Below, in pieces: positions 27,876 to 37,358 of a DNA stretch of 64,000 nt. The notes below the pieces were generated by a model. The model was not told the DNA's origin and ran no database searches. It was given only the letters and a program-made list of their open reading frames with translations. The DNA is from Bacteroidota bacterium (GTDB lineage Bacteria; Bacteroidota; Bacteroidia; B-17B0; Aurantibacillaceae): NCBI GenBank assembly GCA_018267475.1, contig JAFDYI010000014.1:1-64000 (forward strand), given 5' to 3'. A program made the translations under genes and the position numbers. Position 1 is the first letter of the stretch. Each line of letters begins with the position of its first letter.

Positions 27876-29057
27876 TTAGTTGAGGCAGTTTACTAAAATT
27901 TGGCAAGCTTGTGTCAATTCCTGGTTGGTAATAGTAAGCGGCGGGGCTAAACGCATGCTTTGTGTATTAAACAAAAACCAATCGGTAATAAGGCCGGCCT
28001 CTATGCAAGTCGAAATAGCTTGAAAGTTTATCCCCTCATCGGCAAAATCAACCGCCGCCAAGGCGCCCTGCACGCGCAATTCTTTTACTTTTGGGTGCCG
28101 TATCTGCTGCTGCATGATGCTGCCTATTTCTTTAGCCCGAAGCCAAAGTTTATTTTCTACTAACACCTGTAAAGAGGCCAGGGCAGCGGCGCAGCATACG
28201 GGGTGCCCGCCAAAGGTAGTAATGTGCCCTAACACCGGTTTATGGCTAAGCGCACTCATGATGCTTTGTGTGGCTACAAAAGCGCCAATGGGCATACCGC
28301 CTCCCATGCCTTTTGCTATCAATAAAATATCCGGTACCAAGTTGTATTGCTCAAAGGCAAAAAGACTGCCTGTTCTTCCAAAACCGGTTTGAATTTCATC
28401 TATAATAAGCAAGGCGCCTACTTGAGTGCAACGCTCGCGCAGCTTTTGTAAAAACGCAGGTAGGGCAGCCACCACACCTGCCTCGCCTTGTATTGCTTCT
28501 ATAATTACACAAGCTGTTTTAGAAGAAATATATTGCAAATCGGCTTCCTTGTTAAAAGTAAGCGCGCGAACATCAGGCAACAACGGGCGAAACTCGGTTT
28601 TAAAATCTTCGCTGCCCATCACACTCAAGGCCCCTTGGGTGCTGCCATGGTATGCGTTTTTAAAAGAAATAATTTCACTACGACCGGTGTAGCGCTTGGC
28701 CAATTTTAAAGCGCCTTCGGTAGCTTCGGCGCCGGAGTTTACAAAATACACACTGTTTAGACTAGGCGGTAACGCTTTTGTTAGAGCCTGAGCTAAAGCC
28801 ACTTGCGGACTTTGAACATACTCGCCATATACCATCAAGTGCATATACGTTTCGCTTTGTTTTTTTACCGCCGCCACCACCGCGGGGTGGCAATGCCCGA
28901 TGTTGCTAACCGAAATGCCCGATATAAAATCTATATATTTTTTTCCTTGCGCATCATACAAATAAATTCCTTGTGCAGAAACTATTTCTAAAGCAAGTGG
29001 TGTAGGACTGGTTTGAGCTACATGTTGTAAAAAAAGTTGTTTCTGCGAAATGTGCAT
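27876..29057 (-). CDS. Class III aminotransferase (acetylornithine/ornithine type)
   Basis: A 393-residue PLP-dependent class III aminotransferase. Family segments are [59 protein letters not shown] and LLIAKGMGGGMPIGAFVA, whose Lys binds PLP. It resembles acetylornithine aminotransferase (ArgD) and related enzymes, but the substrate cannot be settled from sequence. It starts one base after the dapA stop, so the two are co-transcribed and a role in lysine or arginine synthesis is possible. A second class III enzyme in the window (39160-40392) is the ornithine aminotransferase. Confidence 0.85.
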   Translation of the reverse strand: MHISQKQLFLQHVAQTSPTPLALEIVSAQGIYLYDAQGKKYIDFISGISVSNIGHCHPAVVAAVKKQSETYMHLMVYGEYVQSPQVALAQALTKALPPSLNSVYFVNSGAEATEGALKLAKRYTGRSEIISFKNAYHGSTQGALSVMGSEDFKTEFRPLLPDVRALTFNKEADLQYISSKTACVIIEAIQGEAGVVAALPAFLQKLRERCTQVGALLIIDEIQTGFGRTGSLFAFEQYNLVPDILLIAKGMGGGMPIGAFVATQSIMSALSHKPVLGHITTFGGHPVCCAAALASLQVLVENKLWLRAKEIGSIMQQQIRHPKVKELRVQGALAAVDFADEGINFQAISTCIEAGLITDWFLFNTQSMRLAPPLTITNQELTQACQILVNCLN

Positions 29058-29058
29058 G

Positions 29059-29946
29059 CTATTTGTAAGAAGTTACCAAGTGCTTTAGTCTTTGCTGAAC
29101 CAATTCGTTGGGCTTTACTAAGGGCAAGCGCAACGTTGCCCCGCATATTTTTAACAATTCTAAAGCGTATTTTACGCCGCCGGGGTTTCCGTCGGCAAAA
29201 AGTTGATTGGTTATTTCAAATGTTTTGTAATGCAGCTTTTGTGCGGCAGTAAAATTACCTTTTAACCCCATACGCACCATTTCCGAAAAATCTTTTGGAA
29301 AGGCATTAGCCAGTACCGAAATCACGCCGTCTGCACCACAGGCAAGCAGGGGCAAGGTTAGGTTATCATCGCCGCTTATTACCAAAAATGGTTTGGGTTT
29401 ATTTTTAATAATACTCATGCACTGTTCTATATTACCCGAGGCTTCTTTTATAGCTACTATATTTTTAAACTGGTGTGCTAATTTTAAAGTCGTGTCGGCC
29501 AAGATATTAGACCCTGTTCTGCCGGGTACGTTATATAAAATAATAGGCTTGTCTGTAGCCTGTGCGATGGCTTTGTAGTGTTCGTAAATGCCTTGTTGCG
29601 AAGGCTTGTTGTAATATGGGGAAACCGATAGTATGGCAGAGAAGGCCGTTAAATCAGTGTGTTTTAGCGTTTCTACAATTTCTTGTGTATTGTTTCCTCC
29701 AACACCCAACACTAAGGGTATTCGTTTTTTGGTTTCTTTTATTACATGCGCAATTACCTGTTGCTTTTCTTCTTTAGAAAGGGTAGCCGTTTCTCCGGTA
29801 GTACCCAGCGCCACCAAATAATCCACTTTGCCTTTTATAAGATGCTTTATTAGTTTGCTCAATCCTAAAAAATCGACCGAGCCCGTTGCGGTAAAAGGTG
29901 TAACTATAGCTACCCCTGTTCCTTTTAGTTGTTTGTGTATAGACAT
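29059..29946 (-). CDS. dapA: 4-hydroxy-tetrahydrodipicolinate synthase
   Basis: Condenses pyruvate and aspartate semialdehyde in lysine/diaminopimelate synthesis. The TIM-barrel signatures are present: ALGTTGETATLS, the Tyr motif in LYNVPGRTGSNI and the Schiff-base lysine in IVAIKEASG. The 295-residue length is standard. The promoter element TACATTTG lies only five bases before the ATG, so the mRNA is probably leaderless. It is followed without a gap by the class III aminotransferase. Confidence 0.94.
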   Translation of the reverse strand: MSIHKQLKGTGVAIVTPFTATGSVDFLGLSKLIKHLIKGKVDYLVALGTTGETATLSKEEKQQVIAHVIKETKKRIPLVLGVGGNNTQEIVETLKHTDLTAFSAILSVSPYYNKPSQQGIYEHYKAIAQATDKPIILYNVPGRTGSNILADTTLKLAHQFKNIVAIKEASGNIEQCMSIIKNKPKPFLVISGDDNLTLPLLACGADGVISVLANAFPKDFSEMVRMGLKGNFTAAQKLHYKTFEITNQLFADGNPGGVKYALELLKICGATLRLPLVKPNELVQQRLKHLVTSYK

Positions 29947-29951
29947 GAGGG

Positions 29952-29959
29952 CAAATGTA
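29952..29959 (-). promoter_or_regulatory. -7 element (TACATTTG) of dapA
   Basis: On the minus strand it matches TAnnTTTG five bases from the dapA ATG. No TTG is at -33. Confidence 0.5.
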
Positions 29960-30030
29960 GTTAATTTGATGATGTTCTTTCTAAAAAATAAAAAGCGTAT
30001 AAAAAAAGAATGGAATGAGGCTTTTTTTGT

Positions 30031-30038
30031 TACTTTTG
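30031..30038 (+). promoter_or_regulatory. -7 element (TACTTTTG) of the gene at 30054
   Basis: A match to TAnnTTTG 15 bases before the ATG at 30054; it supports that start rather than an earlier in-frame one. No clear TTG lies at -33. Confidence 0.5.
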
Positions 30039-30053
30039 GAAACTGCTTTGTGT

Positions 30054-31058
30054 ATGCAAATAACCCAATTTATAGACTTGCTAAACAATCCTACGGAGTT
30101 AAAGGAAGAGCATCTTGCGCCTTTAGAAAAAATGTTGGAGCATTACCCTTTCTTTCAAAGTGCGCATTTGCTGTATGCTAAAGCCCTGCAAAACAACAAA
30201 AACATCAACTACCATAATGCCCTAAAAAAAACAGCCGTAATAGCCGGCAATAGAGCTGTGTTATACCGATTGATACAAGGCGCCAACAGGGGACAAACGC
30301 TTATAGAAACGTTAGAGCCCAAACAAGCCCCCCACCTCACCATAGCAGAGCAAAAAACGCCACATACAGAACCCGTAAGCGAGCCTACCCCTACTGAAAA
30401 AAAAGAAAACCCAGTATCGGTAACAGGAGCAAGCCCTCTCAACATCTCATACACATGGGTAAACGCCCCTTCTGACGAAGCAAGAAAAGATTTTAAAAAA
30501 GAAACGAATCCGGAAGAAATAAATACAGAGGCCACTGCTCCGCAACCAAGCCCTGAAGCAAGTTTAAACGAGATAACGATAACACCGGTTGTAGAAGCCT
30601 ATATAGAAACCGAAATTTTAAAAATAACGGAGAAAACACCGGAACTATCGCTTGACGAACCACGCCCTTTTAGTCAATGGCTCAACGAATTAAATAAAAA
30701 GGAACAGCCTATACTTGTAAATACCTTAGCAGCAGAGGCAAAATGTATGCCGCAAGAAACAAAAAAACAAGAAAATAAGTTAAAAAAACAGGCTATATTA
30801 GAAAAGGTGCTAAACACTGAATTGCGCCGTACAAAGCCTGCCCAAGCAGATAAAAACTTTTTTGTTGCCCAACAAAAAACGAGAAGCAGCGTGCTGGAAG
30901 ACGAAAATTTAGTAACCGAAACTTTAGCCAAAATATACGCCATGCAAGATAACCCACAAAAAGCTATTCGGGCCTATGAAATTTTAAGTTTGAAGTTTCC
31001 CGAAAAAAGTGCTAAATTTGCCGCCCTTATTAACGAATTAAAAAAAAATCAAAAATAA
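30054..31058 (+). CDS. Protein of unknown function, tetratricopeptide-like ends
   Basis: A 334-residue cytoplasmic protein. The N-terminal ~70 residues form helices (LAPLEKMLEHYPFFQSAHLLYAKAL) and the C-terminal ~50 residues again look TPR-like (TLAKIYAMQDNPQKAIRAYEILSLKFPEK). The middle (about 90-260) is low-complexity and rich in Pro, Glu, Thr and Lys. I do not recognise a specific function. I chose the ATG at 30054, which follows a TACTTTTG element. secG follows nine bases downstream and may be co-transcribed. Confidence 0.8.
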   Translation: MQITQFIDLLNNPTELKEEHLAPLEKMLEHYPFFQSAHLLYAKALQNNKNINYHNALKKTAVIAGNRAVLYRLIQGANRGQTLIETLEPKQAPHLTIAEQKTPHTEPVSEPTPTEKKENPVSVTGASPLNISYTWVNAPSDEARKDFKKETNPEEINTEATAPQPSPEASLNEITITPVVEAYIETEILKITEKTPELSLDEPRPFSQWLNELNKKEQPILVNTLAAEAKCMPQETKKQENKLKKQAILEKVLNTELRRTKPAQADKNFFVAQQKTRSSVLEDENLVTETLAKIYAMQDNPQKAIRAYEILSLKFPEKSAKFAALINELKKNQK

Positions 31059-31067
31059 CACCTTAGT

Positions 31068-31445
31068 ATGAGTACACTAATTTCAATCGCACTGTTTATT
31101 ATCTGCATCTTGTTATCGCTAATAGTTTTGGTACAAAAAGGAAAAGGCGGTGGGCTTTCCAGTTCATTTGCTTCAAACAACCAATTGTTTGGTGTAAAAA
31201 GAACAGCCGATGGCTTAGAAAAGCTTACTTGGGGTTTTGCAATAGCTTTATTTGTATTATGCTTGCTAAGCGTACCTAAAAAGCAAGCAAGCGCAGATGC
31301 CGCTGCAGCCGGCACCGAATCGGTTACTCGTAAAAAAGCCGAAACCATGATGCCTACGGCCTCTCCGGCTACGCCACAAGCGCCTGCCGCACAACCGGTT
31401 CAACAACAACAGCCTGCAAGCAATCCGGCACCTCAAGGAAAATAA
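31068..31445 (+). CDS. secG: Preprotein translocase subunit SecG
   Basis: The small SecYEG subunit: 125 residues with two transmembrane segments (about 3-23 and 55-75) separated by a Gly-rich polar loop (KGKGGGLSSSFASNNQLFG). A C-terminal tail rich in Ala, Pro and Gln follows, as is usual in Bacteroidota. The loop QKGKGGGLSS is the family hallmark. Confidence 0.93.
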   Translation: MSTLISIALFIICILLSLIVLVQKGKGGGLSSSFASNNQLFGVKRTADGLEKLTWGFAIALFVLCLLSVPKKQASADAAAAGTESVTRKKAETMMPTASPATPQAPAAQPVQQQQPASNPAPQGK

Positions 31446-31508
31446 TCTTTTTAGTTCGTACGAAAAGAGTGTTGCTTCGTAGCATTAAAAAAATAGAGCT
31501 ACGTGCTT

Positions 31509-31533
31509 GATACTGTTTTTAGTTTTACCTTTG
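31509..31533 (+). promoter_or_regulatory. Promoter of the ACMSD-like gene
   Basis: TTG at 31507-31509, a 16-base spacer, then TACCTTTG at 31526-31533, followed by the ATG at 31538. The transcript would have almost no leader. Confidence 0.6.
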
Positions 31534-31537
31534 CATC

Positions 31538-32545
31538 ATGCTAAGTATTGATATTCACACCCATATTTTGCCCGAAAATATCCCTAACTGGAACAAAAAG
31601 TTTGGCTATGGCGATTTTATTCATTTAGAGCACCATAAGCCCTGTTGCGCTAAAATGATGAAGGGTACCCAATTTTTTAGAGAAATAGAAAACAACTGCT
31701 GGAGCCCTGAAAAACGGATAGAAGAATGCAGTACGCACCATGTAAGTCAGCAAGTGCTATCAACCATACCGGTACTTTTTTATTACTGGGCCAAGCCTAA
31801 AGACGGTTTAGAAACAGCCGTTTTTTTAAACGACCATATAGCCGAGGTGGTGAGCCGCTACCCTAAAAAGTTTATAGGTTTAGGTACCGTCCCCTTACAA
31901 GATGTAGATTTATCTATTAAAGAATTGGAGCGTTGTAAAAAAAATGGGTTGGTAGGCGTGCAAATAGGAAGTAATGTAAACCAACAAAATTTAAGCGAAC
32001 CCCATTTCCACCGTTTTTTTGAAGCTTGCGAGGCCTTAGACATGTGCTTGTTTATACACCCTTGGGAGATGATGGGACAGCAAAACATGCAAAAATACTG
32101 GCTTCCGTGGTTGGTGGGCATGCCGGCAGAAACTTCGCGCGCTATATGCTCTATGCTGCTAAGCGGTGTGTTTGAAAAGTATAAAAAATTGCGTGTAGCC
32201 TTTGCTCATGGCGGCGGCTCCTTTCCCTTTACACAGGGGCGCATCGCACATGGTTATGATTGTCGCCCCGATTTAGTAGCGATAGACAACCCCATACACC
32301 CCAATCATTTTAAAGGCAAATTTTATGTAGATAGTTTGGTGCATGCGCCGCAAGCGTTAGACTTTTTGATAGACGTTATGGGCGAAGACTTTATTGCGTT
32401 AGGCAGCGATTACCCTTTCCCGTTGGGAGAAAATATACCGGGCAACCTAATCAGGCAACATATTCATAAAAAAGAGTTACAAGAAAAGCTGTTGGCTAAT
32501 AATGCCTTAAAATGGCTAAATTTAGAAGCTACCTCATTTTTATAG
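31538..32545 (+). CDS. Amidohydrolase, aminocarboxymuconate-semialdehyde decarboxylase type
   Basis: A 335-residue metal-dependent decarboxylase of the amidohydrolase superfamily. Metal ligands can be seen in IDIHTHILPE (His7 and His9), the central His of FIHPWEMMG, FAHGGGSFPF and the terminal Asp in ALGSDYPFP. The spacing and sequence match ACMSD, which removes CO2 from 2-amino-3-carboxymuconate semialdehyde in tryptophan breakdown. No other kynurenine-pathway gene is in the window. The gene overlaps the convergent WbqC-like gene by six bases at its stop. Confidence 0.87.
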   Translation: MLSIDIHTHILPENIPNWNKKFGYGDFIHLEHHKPCCAKMMKGTQFFREIENNCWSPEKRIEECSTHHVSQQVLSTIPVLFYYWAKPKDGLETAVFLNDHIAEVVSRYPKKFIGLGTVPLQDVDLSIKELERCKKNGLVGVQIGSNVNQQNLSEPHFHRFFEACEALDMCLFIHPWEMMGQQNMQKYWLPWLVGMPAETSRAICSMLLSGVFEKYKKLRVAFAHGGGSFPFTQGRIAHGYDCRPDLVAIDNPIHPNHFKGKFYVDSLVHAPQALDFLIDVMGEDFIALGSDYPFPLGENIPGNLIRQHIHKKELQEKLLANNALKWLNLEATSFL

Positions 32546-33139
32546 AAAAGAGGCGGCGTGGTTTCCTTGATTGAACAATAAATCAATACAACTGAGGTTT
32601 TCTTGAAATCCAAAGCGCTCAGAGAACAGTTGTGCATAAGGCTTACAAGGGGAGTGATAGTCTATATTTTTAGGATGCAGGATGTTTCTAAAATCAACAT
32701 CTAATGCATCTTTCTCATAATTTTCGGTAAACAGTATGGGCGTGTCTATTTTAAAAAGGCGCAGCAGTACCTGAAGCCATTCGGTATTATAGTCTAATAA
32801 AAAATCGTATTTTCTTTGATAAAAAGGTTGTATTGCGTCTTCGTAATACATGAAATAAGGGGTGTTTCTGTAGGCACTGGTAATCGCGCGCCAATGTTTT
32901 TGCTGCCATTTTTCAGAATAGGAAATACGAACCGTAGAAACAACTTGCTTTTGATGCGTTTGAGTAATAGGTACGCTTAATGGAAGCACACCGTTAGCCG
33001 TAAGCACGGTACACCTATTCCGATAGCTTTGCTTTTGGTAATGCTCGTGTTTTTCTATAAAAAAGGGGCGATTGTTTTTTATTTTTTGTAGGTATGCAAC
33101 GGGAGGCAAATAAGCAGTGCTTAGCAACAACGCGCTCAT
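32540..33139 (-). CDS. WbqC family protein
   Basis: A 199-residue member of the WbqC-like family, some of which lie in O-antigen or polysaccharide clusters; their activity is not well established. Characteristic segments are LSTAYLPPVAYLQKI at the N terminus and ISYSEKWQQKHWRAITSAYRNTPYF in the middle. It begins exactly where the preceding 76-residue gene stops, which itself abuts queD, so the three appear to be one operon. No signal peptide. Confidence 0.87.
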   Translation of the reverse strand: MSALLLSTAYLPPVAYLQKIKNNRPFFIEKHEHYQKQSYRNRCTVLTANGVLPLSVPITQTHQKQVVSTVRISYSEKWQQKHWRAITSAYRNTPYFMYYEDAIQPFYQRKYDFLLDYNTEWLQVLLRLFKIDTPILFTENYEKDALDVDFRNILHPKNIDYHSPCKPYAQLFSERFGFQENLSCIDLLFNQGNHAASFL

Positions 33140-33370
33140 TTACAAAGCGGCTTTATATTGCAGATACATGTCGTTAAAGCGCTTGCGCACTCCATCGATA
33201 AAACTTGCATCAATCATTTTTTTTAAGTTTTCTATGCTTTTTACTTCCATCGTATCAAACTTAAAAACTTGCTCCATCATGGCCGCTTCAAATTTCACTA
33301 AATACTTTTCATTCATCTGAAAAATACTAATTTGTAAGGATGGGTGCGGTATGGTATCTACAATGCGCAT
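33140..33370 (-). CDS. Conserved small hypothetical protein
   Basis: A 76-residue acidic/basic mixed protein with no signal peptide and no motif I can name (opening MRIVDTIPHPSLQISIFQMN). Its start abuts the queD stop and its stop abuts the WbqC start with no intergenic base, so a real, translationally coupled gene is very likely. The family name is unknown to me. Confidence 0.75.
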   Translation of the reverse strand: MRIVDTIPHPSLQISIFQMNEKYLVKFEAAMMEQVFKFDTMEVKSIENLKKMIDASFIDGVRKRFNDMYLQYKAAL

Positions 33371-33784
33371 TTATTCTCCAAAATATTCCACACAATTATT
33401 TTCTGTTTCGCACAATTTTATTGCGTGCAGATTGGTTCCTAACTCTTTAATTTTGGGTGCCAGTTTGTTAAAAATAACGATGGCCACGTTTTCGGTACTG
33501 GTCATAACACCTTGCATAAAATCAACATCTAAGTTTAGATTTTTATGATCTAGTTTGTCGCAAATTTCGGTGCGAATAAGCGCGCTTAAATCTTTTAAAT
33601 TAACCACAAATCCTGTTTGCGGATTTACAGATCCCTTTACGGTTACAAACAATTCGTAATTATGCCCATGCCAGTTGGGATTAGCGCATTTACCAAAAAC
33701 AGTTTCGTTCTTTTCAGGGCTCCAGCTTTCGTTATACAGCTTATGAGCTGCATTGAAATGCTCTCTTCTAGTAACATAAATCAT
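33371..33784 (-). CDS. queD: 6-carboxytetrahydropterin synthase (QueD/PTPS family)
   Basis: A 137-residue T-fold enzyme. The zinc-binding histidines are in REHFNAAHKL and WHGHNYEL, and the catalytic Cys is in GKCANPNWHGH. It should convert dihydroneopterin triphosphate to carboxytetrahydropterin for queuosine, or make a related pterin. The TACCTTTG promoter is five bases before the ATG. Genes for QueC and QueE are not present nearby. Confidence 0.88.
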   Translation of the reverse strand: MIYVTRREHFNAAHKLYNESWSPEKNETVFGKCANPNWHGHNYELFVTVKGSVNPQTGFVVNLKDLSALIRTEICDKLDHKNLNLDVDFMQGVMTSTENVAIVIFNKLAPKIKELGTNLHAIKLCETENNCVEYFGE

Positions 33785-33788
33785 GCGG

Positions 33789-33796
33789 CAAAGGTA
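33789..33796 (-). promoter_or_regulatory. -7 element (TACCTTTG) of queD
   Basis: On the minus strand a full TAnnTTTG match, five bases from the start codon; no TTG is obvious at -33. Confidence 0.55.
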
Positions 33797-33901
33797 TTGT
33801 TTTTTGCTTATATTTTAGAGAGCAGGTATTTTTAATGCACTCTGAAAAAAAGCGTTTTTAGTAAAGCGGAGTAACTTATATTTATTATTTCAGCAAAAAT
33901 T

Positions 33902-33949
33902 AACACTTTTTAACTGTTTTATTCTGTTTTTATTGTTAAAAAAAGTGTT
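33902..33949. repeat. Inverted repeat between queD and the M4 peptidase
   Basis: AACACTTTTTAAC (33902-33914) and GTTAAAAAAAGTGTT (33935-33949) form a long AT-only stem with a 20-base loop. It lies in the 238-base divergent region between queD and the M4 peptidase. It could be an operator or an RNA hairpin; I see no gene in the rest of this region. Confidence 0.45.
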
Positions 33950-34022
33950 TTTACTAATGGTAGGTATTGACAAGCATCTATTTCATGTTGTATATTGCGC
34001 ACAAACCTAAAACCCATTTACT

Positions 34023-37000
34023 ATGAAAAAAACAAAACACATTACCGTAACTCTTGCTGTTGCAAGTGTTTTTTCAGTTCTAAGTATAAAGGCGCAAACA
34101 GCTTCTACCAGGCTTGCCCAATCGCACGTAATAGGTACAAGCCAAGCAACCCGTTTACCTAATTTTATAAAATTAAAACAAGAACAGCAAATAGGTTCAG
34201 AACGTTTTGTAGATTGGGCTGTATATTCTTTTAATTTACCCGGCAATAGCACGTTAAAGCCTTATAGTATTGAAACAGACGAAATAGGATTCACGCATAC
34301 GCGCTACAAACAATATGTAAATAACTATCCGGTAGAAGAAAGTCAAGTAATCACTCATGCGCGAAACGGAAAAATAGAAATGGTAAACGGAGATTACTAC
34401 CAGGCATTTTCAGCTAGTGCCAATGCTTCGCTAAACGAGCAGCAAGCGTTAAATAAAGCATTAAACAAAGTAAATGCCATTCACTATATGTGGGAGGATA
34501 AAGAACACGAAACAACGTTAAGAAAGACCTTAAACAACCCTAATTTTACTTTTTTTCCAAAAGGAGAGTTGGTTATAGTGCATAAGCAAAAAACAAATTA
34601 CGACGCAGAGAATATGCGCCTAGCTTATAAATTTAATATCTACGCCTCAGAGCCTTTATATCGCGCTAATGTATATGTAGATGCGCAAACAGGCGAAGTT
34701 ATTGCGGAACATAATTTAATACACACTACCGACGTTGCAGCGGCAGCCACTACCAAATATAGCGGAAATGTAACCATCACTATGGATAATTTTGCCGCTA
34801 ATCAGTACCGCCTGCAAGAAACAGGGCGCGGCAATGGTATTACTACTCAAAACCTAAGCACTGGCACAAATTACAGTGCTGCTACTGATTTTATTACGGC
34901 CACTAATACATGGACTGTAACCGGAAACGACCAAGCTGCAGCCGATGCACACTGGGGCGCCGAAATGACTTATGACTACTATAAAAATATCCATAATAGA
35001 AACAGTATTGATGGGGCGGGCTACGCTCTACCAAGTTATGTGCATTACAGCACTAACTACGTAAATGCTTTTTGGGATGGCACCGAAATGACTTATGGCG
35101 ATGGAAATGTAAGTCAAGGCTTTTTAATTATGACCGCCTTAGATGTATGCGGACACGAAATTACACACGGTCTTACTTCTTTCACTTCTCAACTTAATGG
35201 AGGAGGAACCGATGAAGCCTCTGCCCTTAATGAAGGCAATAGCGATATTTTTGGTACAACCATTGAGTGGTATGCGCGCCCCCTACAACACGATTGGCTT
35301 ATGGGCGCCGATATTACTTGCACTACTTCCGGGGTGCAAAACCATGTGGGCATTCGCGATATGTCAAACCCAAAAAATTTAGGACAGCCCAACTGTTACC
35401 ATGGGGTAAACTGGGATCCTAATGGAGAGTGCCACAACAATAACGGGCCTTTTATTTATTGGTATTATTTACTTTGCCAAGGCGGCAGTGGCACCAACGA
35501 TATTGGCAATACCTGGGCCGTTACCGGAATTACTATGAACAAAGCTAAGTATATAGCGTACCGCCAAAATGTTACCTATTTTACTCCCAACACTACTTAT
35601 GCCGATGCCCGAAACTACAGCATACAAGCAGCTACCGATTTATATGGCCTTTGCTCTCAAGAACTTACTTCAACTACCAATGCCTGGTATGCCGTAGGTG
35701 TAGGGGCTGCCGCAACAGGGGCGGGTGTGCCTACAGCTGCCTTTACAGCGCTAAATACCTCTAGCTGTTCAGCGCCTTTAGCTGTTTCTTTTTCCAACAG
35801 TTCAACCGGTGCTGTTTCCTACGCTTGGAATTTTGGTGATGGGAATACGAGTGCTAATACATCGCCCGCTCATACCTACACTGCAGCCGGAATTTACCCT
35901 GTAACTTTAATTGCCACCGGCACCTGTTCCTCTACCAGTAAAGACACGTTAGTAAAAACTTCTTACATAAAAATAAACGGGGCGCCTGCTGTAAGCGGAG
36001 CAGGAAGCAGTTGCGCACCACAATCGTTTACATTAACGGCAAACTCCGTTGGTAACCCTGTATGGACTAATGCCTCAGGTACTACGGTTAGTACTAGTTC
36101 TGTTTTTGTTACGCCCGTTTTAAGCACAACAACTTCTTACTCGGTAACCAGTAGCATACAAATACCCGGAACCGCTACTACATCTGGAGCACCTGCCAGC
36201 AACACCACCTTAGGCGCAGGAGCCTATTTGGGTATAAACAACAATCACTACTTAGTATTTAATGCTACTGCCGGGTTTACACTAAAAACAGTAGATATCT
36301 ATGCGCAAAGCACTACTTCGGTTACCACCATACAATTGCAAGATGCTAGCAATAACGTATTATATTCTATCACGCCTACTCTAAGTGTGGTAGGCAAAAA
36401 CACCATACCGCTAAACTGGCACATAGCTACCGGAACAGGGTATAAATTGATGGCTGTTGGTACGAATGGATTATACAGAAATAGTGCGGGAGCTACCTAT
36501 CCTATTGCGGTCAGTACGGTTGCTTCTATTACTGGAAATGACGTGATGGGCACCGCCCCAACTTATTATTATTGGTTTTACAACTGGGTAGTAGCCGCAG
36601 ACATGACGTGTACCAGTGCCCCTACCGCTGTTACGAATACTATTGGCAGCGGCACACCTGTTAGTTTTAACTACACAGGCTCTTCCTTATGTAGCGCAGG
36701 AACTGCTATTACTTTAACAGCTACACCGGCAGGAGGGGCTTATAGCGGTACAGGAGTATCCGGAAACCAATTTAACCCTAGTGGCTTAAACGGGACCTAC
36801 GTATTATCATACAGCTACACTTCTGGAGGTTGCACAAGCTCTGATACGGCTCATATAACAGTATATCAAAACCCAACAATAGCCTTTACTTATACAGCAG
36901 GCCCAATATGCGACACCATTAGTGCTGTTGCGTTATCTGCTACCCCTGCAGGCGGTACATACAGCGGCACAGGTGTAAGCGGCTCCCAATTTCATCCGGC

Positions 37001-37358
37001 CGGCTTATTTGGAAATTACACATTAAGTTACGCATACACGTCTAATGGTTGTTCCAGTAGCGCTACTACCACCGTAAACGTAATACATTGCTCTAGCTCA
37101 ACTGGTATTGCTTCGGTAAATAATACGAATTCTATTGATGTGTTTCCAAACCCTTCTCATGACTACATCTTTATTACTTCAAATGAAGATATTGTTTCTA
37201 TAGCCGTAACGGATATTTTAGGAAAAGCGCTTCTTACATTCAGCGGCGATACAAGTGCCAAAGCTCAAATAGATATAAGCTCTCTCGCTTCAGGTATGTA
37301 TTTTATAAAAATAAATACCCCTACCCTGCAAAAACAAGTAAGCATCATAAAAGAATAA
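34023..37358 (+). CDS. Secreted M4 (thermolysin-like) metallopeptidase with T9SS domain
   Basis: A 1,111-residue exported zinc peptidase. A signal peptide (about 1-24) is followed by an FTP/PepSY propeptide (about 30-230). The M4 catalytic domain (about 240-570) has HEITH (His378, Glu379, His382) and NEGNSDIFG (Glu404 as third ligand). Then comes a PKD domain at about 570-650 (YAWNFGDGNTS), a domain of unknown type, two similar Cys-containing repeats (about 870-1025, with AGGAYSGTGVSG and AGGTYSGTGVSG), and a T9SS sorting tail (VFPNPSHDYIFITS ... ASGMYFIKI). It is likely released or surface-attached and acts on extracellular protein. Confidence 0.93.
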   Translation: MKKTKHITVTLAVASVFSVLSIKAQTASTRLAQSHVIGTSQATRLPNFIKLKQEQQIGSERFVDWAVYSFNLPGNSTLKPYSIETDEIGFTHTRYKQYVNNYPVEESQVITHARNGKIEMVNGDYYQAFSASANASLNEQQALNKALNKVNAIHYMWEDKEHETTLRKTLNNPNFTFFPKGELVIVHKQKTNYDAENMRLAYKFNIYASEPLYRANVYVDAQTGEVIAEHNLIHTTDVAAAATTKYSGNVTITMDNFAANQYRLQETGRGNGITTQNLSTGTNYSAATDFITATNTWTVTGNDQAAADAHWGAEMTYDYYKNIHNRNSIDGAGYALPSYVHYSTNYVNAFWDGTEMTYGDGNVSQGFLIMTALDVCGHEITHGLTSFTSQLNGGGTDEASALNEGNSDIFGTTIEWYARPLQHDWLMGADITCTTSGVQNHVGIRDMSNPKNLGQPNCYHGVNWDPNGECHNNNGPFIYWYYLLCQGGSGTNDIGNTWAVTGITMNKAKYIAYRQNVTYFTPNTTYADARNYSIQAATDLYGLCSQELTSTTNAWYAVGVGAAATGAGVPTAAFTALNTSSCSAPLAVSFSNSSTGAVSYAWNFGDGNTSANTSPAHTYTAAGIYPVTLIATGTCSSTSKDTLVKTSYIKINGAPAVSGAGSSCAPQSFTLTANSVGNPVWTNASGTTVSTSSVFVTPVLSTTTSYSVTSSIQIPGTATTSGAPASNTTLGAGAYLGINNNHYLVFNATAGFTLKTVDIYAQSTTSVTTIQLQDASNNVLYSITPTLSVVGKNTIPLNWHIATGTGYKLMAVGTNGLYRNSAGATYPIAVSTVASITGNDVMGTAPTYYYWFYNWVVAADMTCTSAPTAVTNTIGSGTPVSFNYTGSSLCSAGTAITLTATPAGGAYSGTGVSGNQFNPSGLNGTYVLSYSYTSGGCTSSDTAHITVYQNPTIAFTYTAGPICDTISAVALSATPAGGTYSGTGVSGSQFHPAGLFGNYTLSYAYTSNGCSSSATTTVNVIHCSSSTGIASVNNTNSIDVFPNPSHDYIFITSNEDIVSIAVTDILGKALLTFSGDTSAKAQIDISSLASGMYFIKINTPTLQKQVSIIKE

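Noticed and set aside
30054-31058. TonB-like protein because of the Pro/Glu/Lys-rich middle
   Set aside because: No membrane segment at the N terminus from the chosen start and no TonB C-terminal motif; the ends look TPR-like instead.
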